NCBI GenBank assembly: GCA_947579665.1
Contig: CANPUZ010000032.1
Span: forward strand, 124,001-188,000
Origin: Sympetrum striolatum
Lineage: Eukaryota; Arthropoda; Insecta; Odonata; Libellulidae
Direction of reading: 5' to 3'
DNA length: 64,000 bases
The position numbers and the translations under genes are program-made. The notes under the pieces were generated by a model. It searched no databases and was not told the origin of the DNA. It was given only the letters and a program-made list of their open reading frames with translations. This document shows, in pieces, positions 34,330 through 45,029 of the stretch (position 1 is the first letter of the stretch; every line of letters begins with the position of its first letter).

Positions 34330-34680
34330 ACTTAAACGTCATTTTTTCCAGAAATGTTCTAAAAAATCAACGAAAACTGGGAATTTATTCGAAACTTTCA
34401 GTTTTTTTGGTCTCTTCCTTTTCTTGCTTGATCTTGCTTTTCATCCAAGTAAACCTAGTCGAAATGATTCTCTTTTTTAAGAACTCGACGAGAAGTATCT
34501 TAATATTCCACTTAAACGTAATTTTCTCCGGATATGTTCGAAAAACTCAACGATAACTGGGAATTTATTTGAAATTTTGTTATTTTGTATTTATCTTGCT
34601 TGTTACTCGAGTAAACCTTGATGAGTTGATACTCGTTACAAAGAATTCGACGAGAGGTATCTAAATATTCTTAAACAATG
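34330..34680. repeat. Diverged 180-bp tandem dimer
   Basis: Copies start at 34330 and 34510, each with ACTTAAACGT.ATTTT.TCC, ACTGGGAATTTATT.GAAA, TCTTGCTTG, AGTAAACCT and TTCGACGAGA.GTATCT or AACTCGACGAGAAGTATCT. Identity is moderate, so the duplication is old. Confidence 0.65.
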
Positions 34681-34844
34681 ATAAATATATACCCGACGTT
34701 GATTATTATAATAAGAAAACTTTAAGTGGAAACTCTACTATCTATTCAAATAATATACGCATTAACTACGTAGTTCAGAGTTACTTAAAAACTCGACTTT
34801 TCAAGATGAAACTCCACAGCGTATTTGAATTGCCGCTAGAAAAC

Positions 34845-34955
34845 GGAAAAGTCACGTGGTTTAATGCTGTAACATCGGCTCGGCTACTGCGCAGCCTGTC
34901 CAGCACTCTACCCCATCCTTACTCTATGGTTTACAACTACCAAGCCCTCCCCCGT
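34845..34955 (+). repeat. Dispersed repeat 'CACGTGG-CTCTACCCC', copy 2
   Basis: Partner of the copy at 32.40 kb in opposite orientation, about 85 bp aligned; it contains an E-box CACGTG. Another shared block, ATATATT.TCA.AT..TGCGATTTGTGCAAAAA in plain text divided here as TGCGATTTGTGCAAAAA, occurs at about 31447-31463 and 35097-35113 in direct orientation. Confidence 0.62.
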
Positions 34956-35099
34956 TCTCTGTCTGCCCAGTCCATTAGAGGGGTACGAAACCTGTGGCGG
35001 AAAAAGCATGAACTAACGGAGCCCTAGTGCTGGTGGCGAAATTTTCTCGAAGTAAAGAGCACCCTTAACATGAGAATCGATATATTATCAAATTATGCG

Positions 35100-35910
35100 A
35101 TTTGTGCAAAAACAGTGACTTGAGTGACGAGATAGATTAGTAATGAGAGAATATTTTCGGATGACTCGGTAATATATAGAGTAATATCAAACGAGGAAGA
35201 TAGAACATATCTCTCAAACGATTTAGCCTTCCAAAGGTGGTGCGTAAAATGGGAATCGGATATTAGGGTAGGTAAATGCTCAGTAGTTAATTTCTTTGAA
35301 AGGAAAAAAATCGCGTCCGAATCACCTGTACAAAATTAATGGGATTAACATATAAGTAGTAGATTCAGTTGAATATCTCGGGATCAACCTTACTAATAAT
35401 TAAAATTGGAACACGCATATTCGAAAAAATCTGCGGCAAGGCTTTGTAAAGCAATCAAAAGGCTTGGCTTGTTAAATCGTTTTGTCAATAAATGCGATTA
35501 AAAGATGAGAGAGCGATGTTATTTTACCTTGGTAAGATCCCTTCTTGAATATACGTCAATTTTATGGGATCCAGCGGATAAAACGTATACCCGCGAACTC
35601 GAGAAAGGCAAGCGTAAAGCGTATGTTCTCAGACGTAGCTTGGAAATCCTTCTAAGACAGGATATCGGAAGCTATGGTTGCTTAATAAATTCAGGGAAAC
35701 TGTATTTTTGGAAGATACAACAGGTATCGTGCAACCTCTCTGCTACCTCGGCCGATCCGATAATGAACTAAGAGAAATATATGCTAGGACGAATCGTTTT
35801 AAAAATTCATTCTTTCCGTGAACGATAATAACAGAGTTAATATCAACTAGTGTTTACTGCGTCTGCCACATGCCGAAAAGCGGCTCGCAGGATATTAATG
35901 CAGATGCAGA
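35100..35910 (+). pseudogene. CR1/Jockey-type RT relic with 3' end
   Basis: In order: RIFSDDSVIYRVISNEEDRT (motif C, usual FADD mutated to FSDD), LAFQRWCVKWESD, GKCSVVNFFERK, VEYLGINLTNN, then RCYFTLVRSLLEYTSILWDP and ELEKGKRKAYVLRR (usual LEKVQRRA). Then CACATGCCGAAAAGCGGCTCGCAGG near 35867-35890 resembles the 3' UTR of the TCTAAA-LINE family (CTGGCGGCTCGCGGGG), followed by TATTAATGCAGATGCAGA. This indicates a distant sister of that family. Multiple stops. Confidence 0.7.
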
Positions 35911-35944
35911 CATTGTGTTCAATAATCTTTTATGGCTTATAGAA

Positions 35945-36650
35945 TCAAAATTTTTCTTATAATCCTTAAAAAATTACAACATCCTTATCATTGTTATCAT
36001 TCAGATTTCTGTTATCAACATCAGTAAAAGTTTTTAGAGTATACTTCACTTGTATTTCTTTGAATACCAAAATGGAGTTTCGAAATTGACCCATATTTTT
36101 GAAGACCTTTCAGTGACATATTTCTTCGAGAAGCTTATTAACGGATGACAATATAGAGATTGGCCTATTTTTAAAATTCCTCATAAGGACTTACTTTAGA
36201 AGTGGCTTTACAGAGTAGTTACTACAAGGATTGGACAGTATATACTTTAATGTCCCTAATTCTGCTTTCATCGTGTCATGTACCCTTATTTTTCAGTTCA
36301 GAAACTAAATGTGATGGGAGTTTTCCATTTAGCTCAGCAATACGTACTATTTTCAGCAGTGTGTGAGAAATGCATCTCATCATTTTCTTAGAAAAGGCAA
36401 AGCGGCTGCTGATGGTTATGTTTTAATTAAAGAATAAATTCCAAAAACCATCAAGAAACTTGCAAAGCGGCTACGATGGCTTCTTGGAAGTCGAAATACG
36501 TATAGCCGCTTTGCAAGTTTCTTGATGGTTTTTGGAATTTATTCTTTAATTACATCATTTTCTTATTAAATTTGCTATTCTTTCAGTAACATATTTCAAT
36601 AATTTATTCAAGATGACACCAGCAGAGTCATAATCTCCAATATGAGCAAA
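35945..36650 (-). pseudogene. Jockey-type RT relic split by an insertion
   Basis: Minus strand reads DYDSAGVILNKLLKYVTERI, ANLIRK (36650-36566), then after the 162-bp insert CMRCISHTLLK.., ELNGKLPSHLVSELKNKG, then NFKNRPISILSSVNKLLEEI and, in a shifted frame, LQKYGSISKLHFG (usual L.KYGLIS..QFGFR). These are the RT stretches from the entry motif to the region before motif A, in right order, so the sequences on both sides of the insert belong to one element. Motifs A-C are absent. Confidence 0.6.
36391..36552. mobile_element. 162-bp foldback insertion with perfect 50-bp inverted repeat and 13-bp TSD
   Basis: CATCATTTTCTTA occurs at 36378-36390 and again at 36553-36565, flanking the segment as a perfect 13-bp duplication. 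Inside, 36424-36473 and 36503-36552 are exact reverse complements over 50 bp (TAATTAAAGAATAAATTCC.. to ..GCAAAGCGGCTA) with a 29-bp loop. A 33-bp head (36391-36423) contains GGCAAAGCGGCTGCTGATGG, a third partial copy of the stem's GCAAAGCGGCT motif; the loop carries CGATGGCTTCTTGG, which partly re-pairs with the arm. No TIR lies at the outer 5' edge, so it is not a classical foldback transposon. A TSD of this length suits target-primed or nick-repair insertion. Confidence 0.8.
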
Positions 36651-36897
36651 AATCTTATCATTGTTATTTAAATGTTGCATTCTTTTGACATAAAATATTA
36701 CTTCACCCTATATTTCCTTATAGGAACATACTGAACATATTGAATCCATTTATATTATGTAATATAATTTCATCTTCTGTCATATTTTCTTCAGTAAGCA
36801 TAATACAATGCAATTCTTGTCATGCTGCGAAATGTTGGCATCTAAGTATCCCAATGTTTCCTAAAATTCCCCAAAAAATGGGTTGTTAAAATGTTCT

Positions 36898-36981
36898 GGC
36901 CGGGTAGCTTGGACGGTTAAAGCAGCCTCACGGATAGAGGAAGATCCCGGGTTCGATTCCCGGCCCCGTCAGTCTTTTTTC
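36898..36981 (+). repeat. tRNA-derived SINE head
   Basis: GGCCGGGTAGCTTGGACGG with GGTTAAAGCAG gives an A box and D-arm, CCTC-ACGGATA-GAGG an anticodon-like arm, and CCGGGTTCGATTCCCGG a B box in a perfect T stem. The acceptor stem pairs only partly and position 33 is C in place of T, so it is unlikely to be a working tRNA. TTTTTT at 36976 could end pol III transcription. The roughly 110 bp after it (to about 37085) may be SINE body. Confidence 0.55.
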
Positions 36982-37099
36982 ATGTCTGTTTTTCCTTGGG
37001 AATTTTCCTAGCTGCACGCACTTATGTGCTATGTCACCTCAACCCTTTCTTCGTATAATAATAAACTTCGGGCGATTTTGAGACTTTTAAGCCTCTTCT

Positions 37100-38475
37100 T
37101 ACATTTAACTCCCATTTAAATTTTAAAGAAACGGATTGCCTGAAAAAACGTAAACAGAAGTAAACTACATTGGGGGTCTAAAAACCTAAGTTTTTATTTA
37201 GAAAAAATATACACCGCAGCAGGAACAACAACAGCAATAACACCCGCAAGAAGGGGGGTGTGGAAAAACTGCGAAACATACTGATAGTTATGTGGATTTA
37301 ACGGGGTTACAGGTTAAGAGTGATCTAGAAGGCAAACAAAACGATACTGATGCACATTCACCTATATAAATAAATATCAACGGCGAGGAACATAGTTCAA
37401 AGCAATTAATAAAGTTACACGAATAATAGCTACACAACTAAAATGACAATAGACCATGGCCTCCAAGGGTTCCACCTTTCTTCATTTGGGCGCCTTGCGG
37501 ACTCTTGCTGCGAAGGGCAAAAATCCTCTTCCATGAGGTGATTAACGAAGACCGAGATGGTATTTCCCAACCCCGAAGTATCTCTGGTGTTCCGATACCC
37601 TCTTTCCTATCATTGTTCTCCCTCTCAGAACTCGGAGAAAATAGAGAAATTCCTAACCAAAGATTTAAGCAACTGTATGACCTACCATGTTGAAAATGGT
37701 TTCCGATGGACCAAATTACTGGAAATACTTGATTATCTTTTAGCTGAGTATACTTGCATTATATGTATTCTACAGAGTATCTGTTGGCGTATAGTAGGGG
37801 GTGCATTTCCAGCTATTCTAATTTCCTATTCGATTACTTCGATTATATTTCACTTGAGTAAAGAAAAATAATACACGTGCCTACTATTTTAAATTGCTAT
37901 GAAATTATTGCGTTTAAACCTCTAGTTTCACCTTGTTGAGAATCATCGTGTGTGCTTCTGCTAGTTTATTATACAATAGTCGGATTTTCTATTATGGATA
38001 CCCGAGTTTGGAGTTGAATAAAAACTAAAGTAGAGATCCCACAGGAAAACTAAATACACCAACATTTTGCGTGTTTCATTTTTCGTTGTTCTACACGGTC
38101 CAAAAATTTTATTACTATTACTTTTGTTACTAATTGAAGGACGAACGAAAAATGTGCCAGTTTTTTCGCGCTCTTTCACGAATTGCTCACTTTGATCTTT
38201 TGTTTCTCATAAAGTATCACTTCAATCAAAATAAAACCTTTAGATGACATTAAGAAACATATTATGAACTAAAATAAACGTAAAAGTGTAAAATTGGTCT
38301 TGTTATAAAGCTCTCGCAAATAGTTTTCAAATGGTATCATAAAGGATATCTACAACTCAGCGATTTTTTTTATACGAATTAATATTTATCGTTGCGGAAA
38401 GCGTCCCGAAATCAAGCACTTGAGCTAGAATACCGTTACAGCGACCGAGAAGCGGATAGTCGCTTGCAGTGGATA
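37100..38475. other. No recognisable feature
   Basis: AT-rich interval. A strong-context ATG at 37456 (GACCATGGCC) opens only 26 codons. No repeats or family matches were recognised. Confidence 0.5.
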
Positions 38476-38477
38476 GA

Positions 38478-38622
38478 TTTTAGATTTAGATATATACCCC
38501 GCGAGTCGCCAGAGGCGTATGGCAGGGGGTGTAATACACCACCATTAATTATTCTTACCTATTAGCATCTCTAATAGCTTGGGGAAAAAACGACCAAATG
38601 TATTTATCCGTTCTTAGGCCGG
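38478..38622 (-). mobile_element. TCTAAA-LINE 3' end (copy G)
   Basis: Minus-strand copy covering codons for TNTFGRFFPQAIRDANR-like sequence, stop, 3' UTR and an ATATCTAAATCTAAAATC tail at its low-coordinate end. It starts within the same last 40 codons as copies A and E. Confidence 0.76.
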
Positions 38623-38639
38623 TGAGTGGGTATCGCTGC

Positions 38640-39570
38640 AGTCAAACCATCCTTTTTTCCTTCAGCAGGCATTTATTAGACGTTCCCTATGATCGTAATT
38701 ATTTTACTCGATATGTGGACGGCGATTTCTGATTTCCGATTCTTCAACAGAGTAGAGATCATTAATTGGCGACACATTTTTGTGATGATTATTTTGAGCT
38801 AACATATTTATTGTTTGATTCAATAATTCGATACGTCTACTGGGATAACTTGGAATTAACAGGCAGTTTTAAGAATTCAATTGCCACATTTATATCAAAT
38901 GATATGGAATATTTAATTATGTTGCTTTGCCTTTGTGTATCCGTTCGTGTTGTGCATTCTACTCTCGCTGTGGCCTACGAAGCGGAAGTCGTCCCATGGT
39001 CGCTAGTCGATGCGAGGGTGAGGAGGGCCCTTCGTGGAAAATGCGCTTATGGACCGCCGCCTTGGACCGGAAAACTCATTTATTTTCTAAGTTACGATGA
39101 CTTTTTTACAGCCATACTCGATGGCTTGGCATGCATTAGCCTCGGTGATCGTTTTACAAATTTCGGTAAATCTGCTGTGAGTGTAGTTTGGTGCATTTTT
39201 TTCTTCGGCGCAGCCTGTTTTAACTGAACGAGTGGCCCCGAGAGAAGGGGTGATCGTTCCACAATGAGGCCGGCGAACCCTAATTTTCTCAGGACGGAAC
39301 CTCAACGACGCCTTTTTTATGGCCCTACAGCACCACATCTGTGGAAAAGCACCCACACGCGCCAGAGCGAGACTCAGCTTTCGGACTCAGGGTCAGTTGT
39401 CTCCCTTCTGTCTCGACCTGGGATCTAACGTCGTTTGACTCTTCAACTCGAAAGAAAGTCATCCACGTTAGAATCTCCATCCGTTGTTCAACAAAAATTT
39501 CCCTTCTGCGGCTCAGTTTAACAGAAAGGCAAACTGATCCGAAGCAACACCGATTTTTTAATTCTTGAAA
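38640..39570. other. Less AT-rich segment with a 153-codon open frame
   Basis: From 38766 a plus-strand frame runs 153 codons with two hydrophobic stretches (EYLIMLLCLCVSVRVVH and VSVVWCIFFFGAACF) and ends at 39227. The antisense strand is also partly open (39087-39356). I recognise neither. The base composition from 38930 to 39450 is closer to coding than the surroundings, so a decayed or unrecognised exon is possible, but there is no positive evidence of function. Confidence 0.2.
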
Positions 39571-42235
39571 TTTAAAAAAAAAGAAAATTTTGTATTCTTT
39601 AGTTTTTTAACCGTAAATTGACCTTTGGGTTTAGTTCCTGCGACGATACCGAGTGGTTCACATTAATAGCACCAGTATATGTTATTTTTTGACGTATTTT
39701 CGATATTCTGATTCACATATGATATATTAGTGTCACTGAAATAAGAATTATTTAGGGATATATGAATTACCTTAGTGCTGAGGATTTCTCTCATCGAAAG
39801 CAATGCTTAGATCGCGAATCCTATGTTGGGAATATTGAAAATATCCCAGAGAACTGACGTCATAAAATATTTTAGCTTACAGAGGGAGAGTATGAATGAA
39901 AAACATGATGCCTTTATCTCTGTGAAATATTCAGAAAAAACACTGGATTCCACATCGCAGAATGCATAGATCCTGTTCCTGCGAAAATTGTAGGAATAGA
40001 TTTTTTTCATTGATGACTTTGTATCTGAAGCTGTTTAGTAAATCATAATGTTGCATTAAAAATAGTAATATCGGTTCCACTTCTAACGATCCTAGGAAAT
40101 ATCACCCCCGTTCATTTAGCGCAGGACGTGCTTCCGCCAATGAAGGTATTTTTTAAGAAAATTTTACAAAATATGGGGAGGGATAAAGTTGGACATTTGC
40201 CTGTAACATCCACACGCCATAATGTAACGTAAGAGGATTGAATGAATATTAACTGTAAAATGGAATCCATATTTGTAGAGAATGATTTTCTACATCATCT
40301 CAGGGTACCGTTTTTGTAAATGTAAACTATCCTTCTGATAGTTAACTTCACTGCGGAAATGTTTTCTTGGATTTTTTATTAGTTTGTGCCGAAACTTTGC
40401 CATCAATAATGAACTGGTTATTATTCACCACAAAAACCCGATAAAATTTTTCTTTCCTATCTTTCAACTTCACAAGATGTCCTTTATGCAAATATATACC
40501 TATCTAGAAATCATTATATCAAATTTATAGAATATTTTAAGGGAGGTGTCAGCTTACCACGTACTTTATCTGGACTCCACAGCAATTCTCTCTCTAGCCT
40601 AAGTAGCTTCAAGAAAATATGCGTAATTTGGATTAACTAAAGTGGACTACTGGGCAATGCCAATTGAAATATTTTAGCTTATTGCTATTGATGCTCTGAG
40701 TGTAGATATATCATAAATTCAAACTGATTTATACCTCTATAGGCAGCTCTTAAGTAGAAATAGCCTTTACATGCTGTAAGGATAGAATGTAATTTTATAT
40801 AGGGTGGCTGTGGGTTTTTTTGTGAAGTCTTTTAAAAAATAACAGCACCCTACTGATTGCTGAAATGAGAAGGATTAAACGTGTGTCGAAGGAATAATGC
40901 TTTGAGAAGCAACATAAGTTTTTAACTACAATCGTAAGTACAAATCAGGTTAAAAGTTATTTTTCTATAAACATTGAAAGGAGCCAATAGAGCCGATCGC
41001 TATTTAGTAATACAAACCTACGAATACACAAAATAAGTAAATAGCACGGCAAGAACGATGAGAAAGTTAAATGGTATGATTGTCTTCAGTAATCTGAAAA
41101 TATAAAAATATTTTAACTAATGATTGTTTGAATCAATTTACATCAATATTGTAATAGAATTGTATTATTTTGATATAAATACCAAAGAAAATTGTACATA
41201 ACAATTAAGACAGTTGAAATTAAATAATGAATTACAGTAATCCTTTGCTTTACGTTCGTTTTATTTTATCCTACATTAACCTTTACTACCCACGCGTATA
41301 GTTGTGTAAATAGGATATTAAGTTTTGCTATTTATTATATTCATGTATATATATATTACGTAATATGTACTATTTATTTATTTACTTCCTTGCTCGGAAA
41401 TGTTGAATTCCATCTTACTCTTACTTCAAAATGAACACATGAACATCACTAAATTCTCTCTCTAGACCCATAGAATTGGATATACGAGCTCAAAGATTCT
41501 TGCGACAGAAGGTTTGGTAAAACAACCACTATTTACTCAATTTAGCTGATTTTCTTTTCTAATGTTCTGCGGAAAGAATTTTTAGAATGGCTGATAATAT
41601 TTACCGATGATATTACAACCGTCGATAGGAAATGGAACGTCATTGTTATAATGACATCATTGTTGTTGATTCATAAATTATTGCGATCAATTGAGGAATT
41701 AATGAATAATTGGTTTTATGTTTAGAAAATTAATGGAGCCTTTTCATTCGAAATTATCTGATTGGCGTAAATAGCCATACTATAACGATATGTATCAGTG
41801 GTTTGAACTGATGGTGAAGTAGCACATAACGTAGAATCAATGGCGATCATGGGGAAGTGCAATGCTACATTTAAAAAGTTTAATTTTATTACTCGTTACC
41901 TCGATGATTGAAGCATCTGCTCAGTAAAAACGTATGACTAGCATTTTGCATTAGAGTAAGACCTCTGGCGAGATTATAATAGTCCGAAAGGTAATTATCG
42001 CAATTACTACAGTATCTGCAAGGATAGAGGGGCAAATTGTTTACAAAAGCTTTATTTCTCTCTTAGGGATCTTCCTCCTTTATGGATGCAATTTAATGGT
42101 ATGCATTAGCAAAGCACGAATAATATATCCTCAAAGTACAAACCTCTACGAAGTAAAAGCATGGGATAGTATTCCTTTTGCATAGAGGTATTGAAAAGTA
42201 TATATATATTAACGTGGAGAGGAATTGAAAATAAT
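39571..42235. other. Long AT-rich interval, nothing assignable
   Basis: No protein similarity, tRNA-like element or tandem repeat noticed. Confidence 0.6.
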
Positions 42236-42237
42236 GA

Positions 42238-42345
42238 TTAGGGATCGTACACAAATAACGTAAATCAAAATTCTCGAATTTTCGACCCCCCATTTAGCAG
42301 GACCGTAACGTCAGGCACGACCCCTCTCCCCCACTCCGGTACGCA
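42238..42345 (+). repeat. Dispersed-repeat-like segment (TACACAAATAACGTAA..CGACCCCCCA)
   Basis: AGGGATCGTACACAAATAACG, read in pieces as GGGATCGTAC and ACAAATAACGTAA, followed by AATTTTCGACCCCCCATT and CCCCTCTCCCCC, resembles a motif order common in insect DNA-transposon relics (GTCCA.AAATTACGTAA..TTTTCGACCCCC). This is a recalled resemblance, without a second copy in the window. Confidence 0.28.
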
Positions 42346-42349
42346 ACGA

Positions 42350-43250
42350 GTGCTTTGTGAAAAGTTATGGGCTTATATTCAGGAAAGAAAGATTTTTAGT
42401 TCCAAATAGTAATTCACTTTCTCACTTCAAACCTGCGCAAACGTCGTTTTTCACAATAGCAAATGAATTTCGTAATTGGCATATCCAATATGCATTTAGC
42501 GATGACAAAAATTCAATTATTTATCTTGCAATTGAAATTCATCATATTTTTATTACTGCCATTAAAGTTAGATTAAAAAAGTTAAAAGATCGCTTCATTT
42601 AATTGCTTCTAAGTGAATGAACTGAACTGAAAACTGAATCCGTTAGCCTCAGCTGGTTCCGATTTTTACAAGCGCGGCAGACTCTGGTTCATCGTTAGCT
42701 AAAGTGCATAACGAATGGTGGTGAATATGTGAAAAATGACAGTCTGTAGCTTAAATATTGCTCTATTTTATTGTGATGTTGTGATTTATGTATTCCAAGT
42801 AGTTTCTATGAATAAAAATAGGAGGAATTACTTTCGGAACAACCCCCGTATTTTGGCTGAAAGTGGCAATATCAAATGGCATCATTCCAAATCGTGTGAT
42901 TTATTAGAAGGTCCTCAGCCGAGGAGTCTTCCCAACACCTTACTCTTTCATTCACTATCTGTTGATTTCTTAATATTTTTAATATTTCTGAAATTCTTTA
43001 ATCTGTACATATTTTACTTAGGAGGTTAGGTGTAAGAGAACACCCACATAGGCCTCAATTCGTCGGTCATGAAATAATAATTGAAAAATTGTAAATATAA
43101 TTCTTGCATCCAAGTAGACAAAATCATCCACCAATTTTATATTTTTACAAATTTATTTGATGATATATTCATGGAAGTCTCATCGCAACAACCTTTTTGG
43201 CACAAGTTGATGGTGATAGTATATCTAAAAAAATAGTATTTTATCTGCAG
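42350..43250. other. No recognisable feature
   Basis: AT-rich; short frames without similarity. Confidence 0.55.
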
Positions 43251-43251
43251 T

Positions 43252-43325
43252 GCTATCAAGAGTCCAGATTTTACAGCCATACACTAAAAGCGAGAATACA
43301 TGAAATCTGAACACCCTCAGTTCTT
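43252..43325 (-). pseudogene. RTE-type RT thumb fragment
   Basis: The minus strand reads ELRVFRFHVFSLLVYGCKIW followed by TL. This corresponds to the RTE-clade block K.R....YVFSTLLYGCETWTL after the RT palm. Only about 25 residues survive. Confidence 0.5.
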
Positions 43326-43329
43326 ACCT

Positions 43330-45025
43330 TTGATCAAATCTTATAAATAAGAGTTTTGTGTTTTGAATGTCCCTGTTTTCAGTCTGTATAAGAAATATGC
43401 ATTTTGATTTTTTCCCATATTTTGGATTTGATCACTGAACATTATGCCAACTAACGAGAGAGGTAAAGACTGGATGATATAACAATCTAAATCAAGGAAA
43501 AGAATGAGGAGCAGGAAGTATATAAGTTAATGTAACTATGACTTTCCCTTGCGAAAAGTATTACCACCCTGCAACTTGGTTATTTTTGTAATAGTTTGAT
43601 TAAAATCACACCTGTTCATTCAAATAACCATTATTTAGGATTTAAATTAGTCAGAAAATGTTTTGGTAACTAATGATTTCCATCAAGATCTTATATTTGT
43701 ATGATACTTACTGGTCAAATTGTCAGACAGAATTGATGCTAAGCTGTCTAATAAACATATTAAGCAAGATTACATTTGGAAAACCCAGTTAAAAACCAAC
43801 ATATCTAGATTTATTCCTATTAAAATTAAACAGATATTAACGCCACCTTATAATTCAAACAATTTCTATATTCTACGATGATAACGATAGATATCCAAAA
43901 GTAAATGATCAATCTTTCCTGGAATGTGATATTTGTTAATGTTAAATGAGTGGTGGCTTTAGTCCATTGTATCTACCCTTTGAATAGGCAAAAGTCGTAC
44001 CCCTCATCTTAGAACAGTGACTATGAATCCGGCTGGATGCTGAGAAAAAAAGTTAAGCTGAACAATAATACCTTGCAACAACGATCTTAATGCTGAAGAT
44101 AACTATGTTATGGCCATAGAAGTTTATACTGATGGGTGAATATATTCTTACCACCTTCTTCATACGGTTAAAAATTGATACAATTTGTATGTACTGAGAG
44201 GACAAATATTTAGTCTGGCCAAAATATAAATTTATTTAAATAAAGAAATATTCATTTTCCGAATGAAATAGACGGAAGGGCGTGTGATTGCTGCCTCAAG
44301 GTCCATTCCCAAAATATATGCAGTCAGTGCATGTTCGATAACGAGAATCTTTCATGAGAATATTCTCCACGGAAACTAATGCGGAGGTCGTGTGTTCCGT
44401 GCTTTCAGGTAGTTGTTGCAACAGGAAGTATTTAAGACAGAAGTGGAATATATCAGGAAATGCGAAGCATTACTCGGAATTCTCACTAATTAATCGAGGT
44501 GATAGTTTCAGTAGAAGAATTGGTTTGGCATACGCAAAATCGTACAAGCCATCGTAGCCTAAAAAACGCACGCGAAGAGAAAAACTAGTAGTCCTCGAGT
44601 GGACGCGTTGGAGGATAAAGAATGATGCCCATTCCCTTGCTTCAGTTTAGCCTTAGGTCATCTAAACCATACCCCTAAACCGTAACCTATGAATCTCGTA
44701 GAATATGTAGAACATTTCCTAGGATTTGCTTACGAATACTTGTTTCTGTTTTGCAAGGCTTAAAAATTACGAAAATCCCATACGAGGATAGAACTGACTG
44801 CCGATTATTTCTTACTTTTCAAGTTTGGGCCTTTGTTATTCAAGTGATTGGACTGCTTTTGGAAAGACTTGTTTAATCTAATAGGGAGTAACGGGGAAGA
44901 ATATTATAACGATAGTTATAAGGCTAATAATATAGTAATAAGGCTAATAATAATAAAACATATGTTTTTTTAGAAAATAATTTTTTATTGTAAGGCTAGT
45001 GGATTGATTACATTTTTTGTTAGTC
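43330..45025. other. No recognisable feature
   Basis: AT-rich. ATAAGGCTAATAAT is tandemly repeated at 44920-44957. No gene recognised. Confidence 0.55.
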
Positions 45026-45029
45026 AGTG

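Noticed and set aside
36898..36970. Functional tRNA gene
   Set aside because: Good A and B boxes, but the acceptor stem pairs incompletely and position 33 is C where U is nearly invariant; a tRNA-derived SINE fits better.
38766..39227. Membrane protein gene
   Set aside because: Two hydrophobic stretches, but no recognised family, no splice or start support, and antisense frames are open too; kept only as an unassigned segment.
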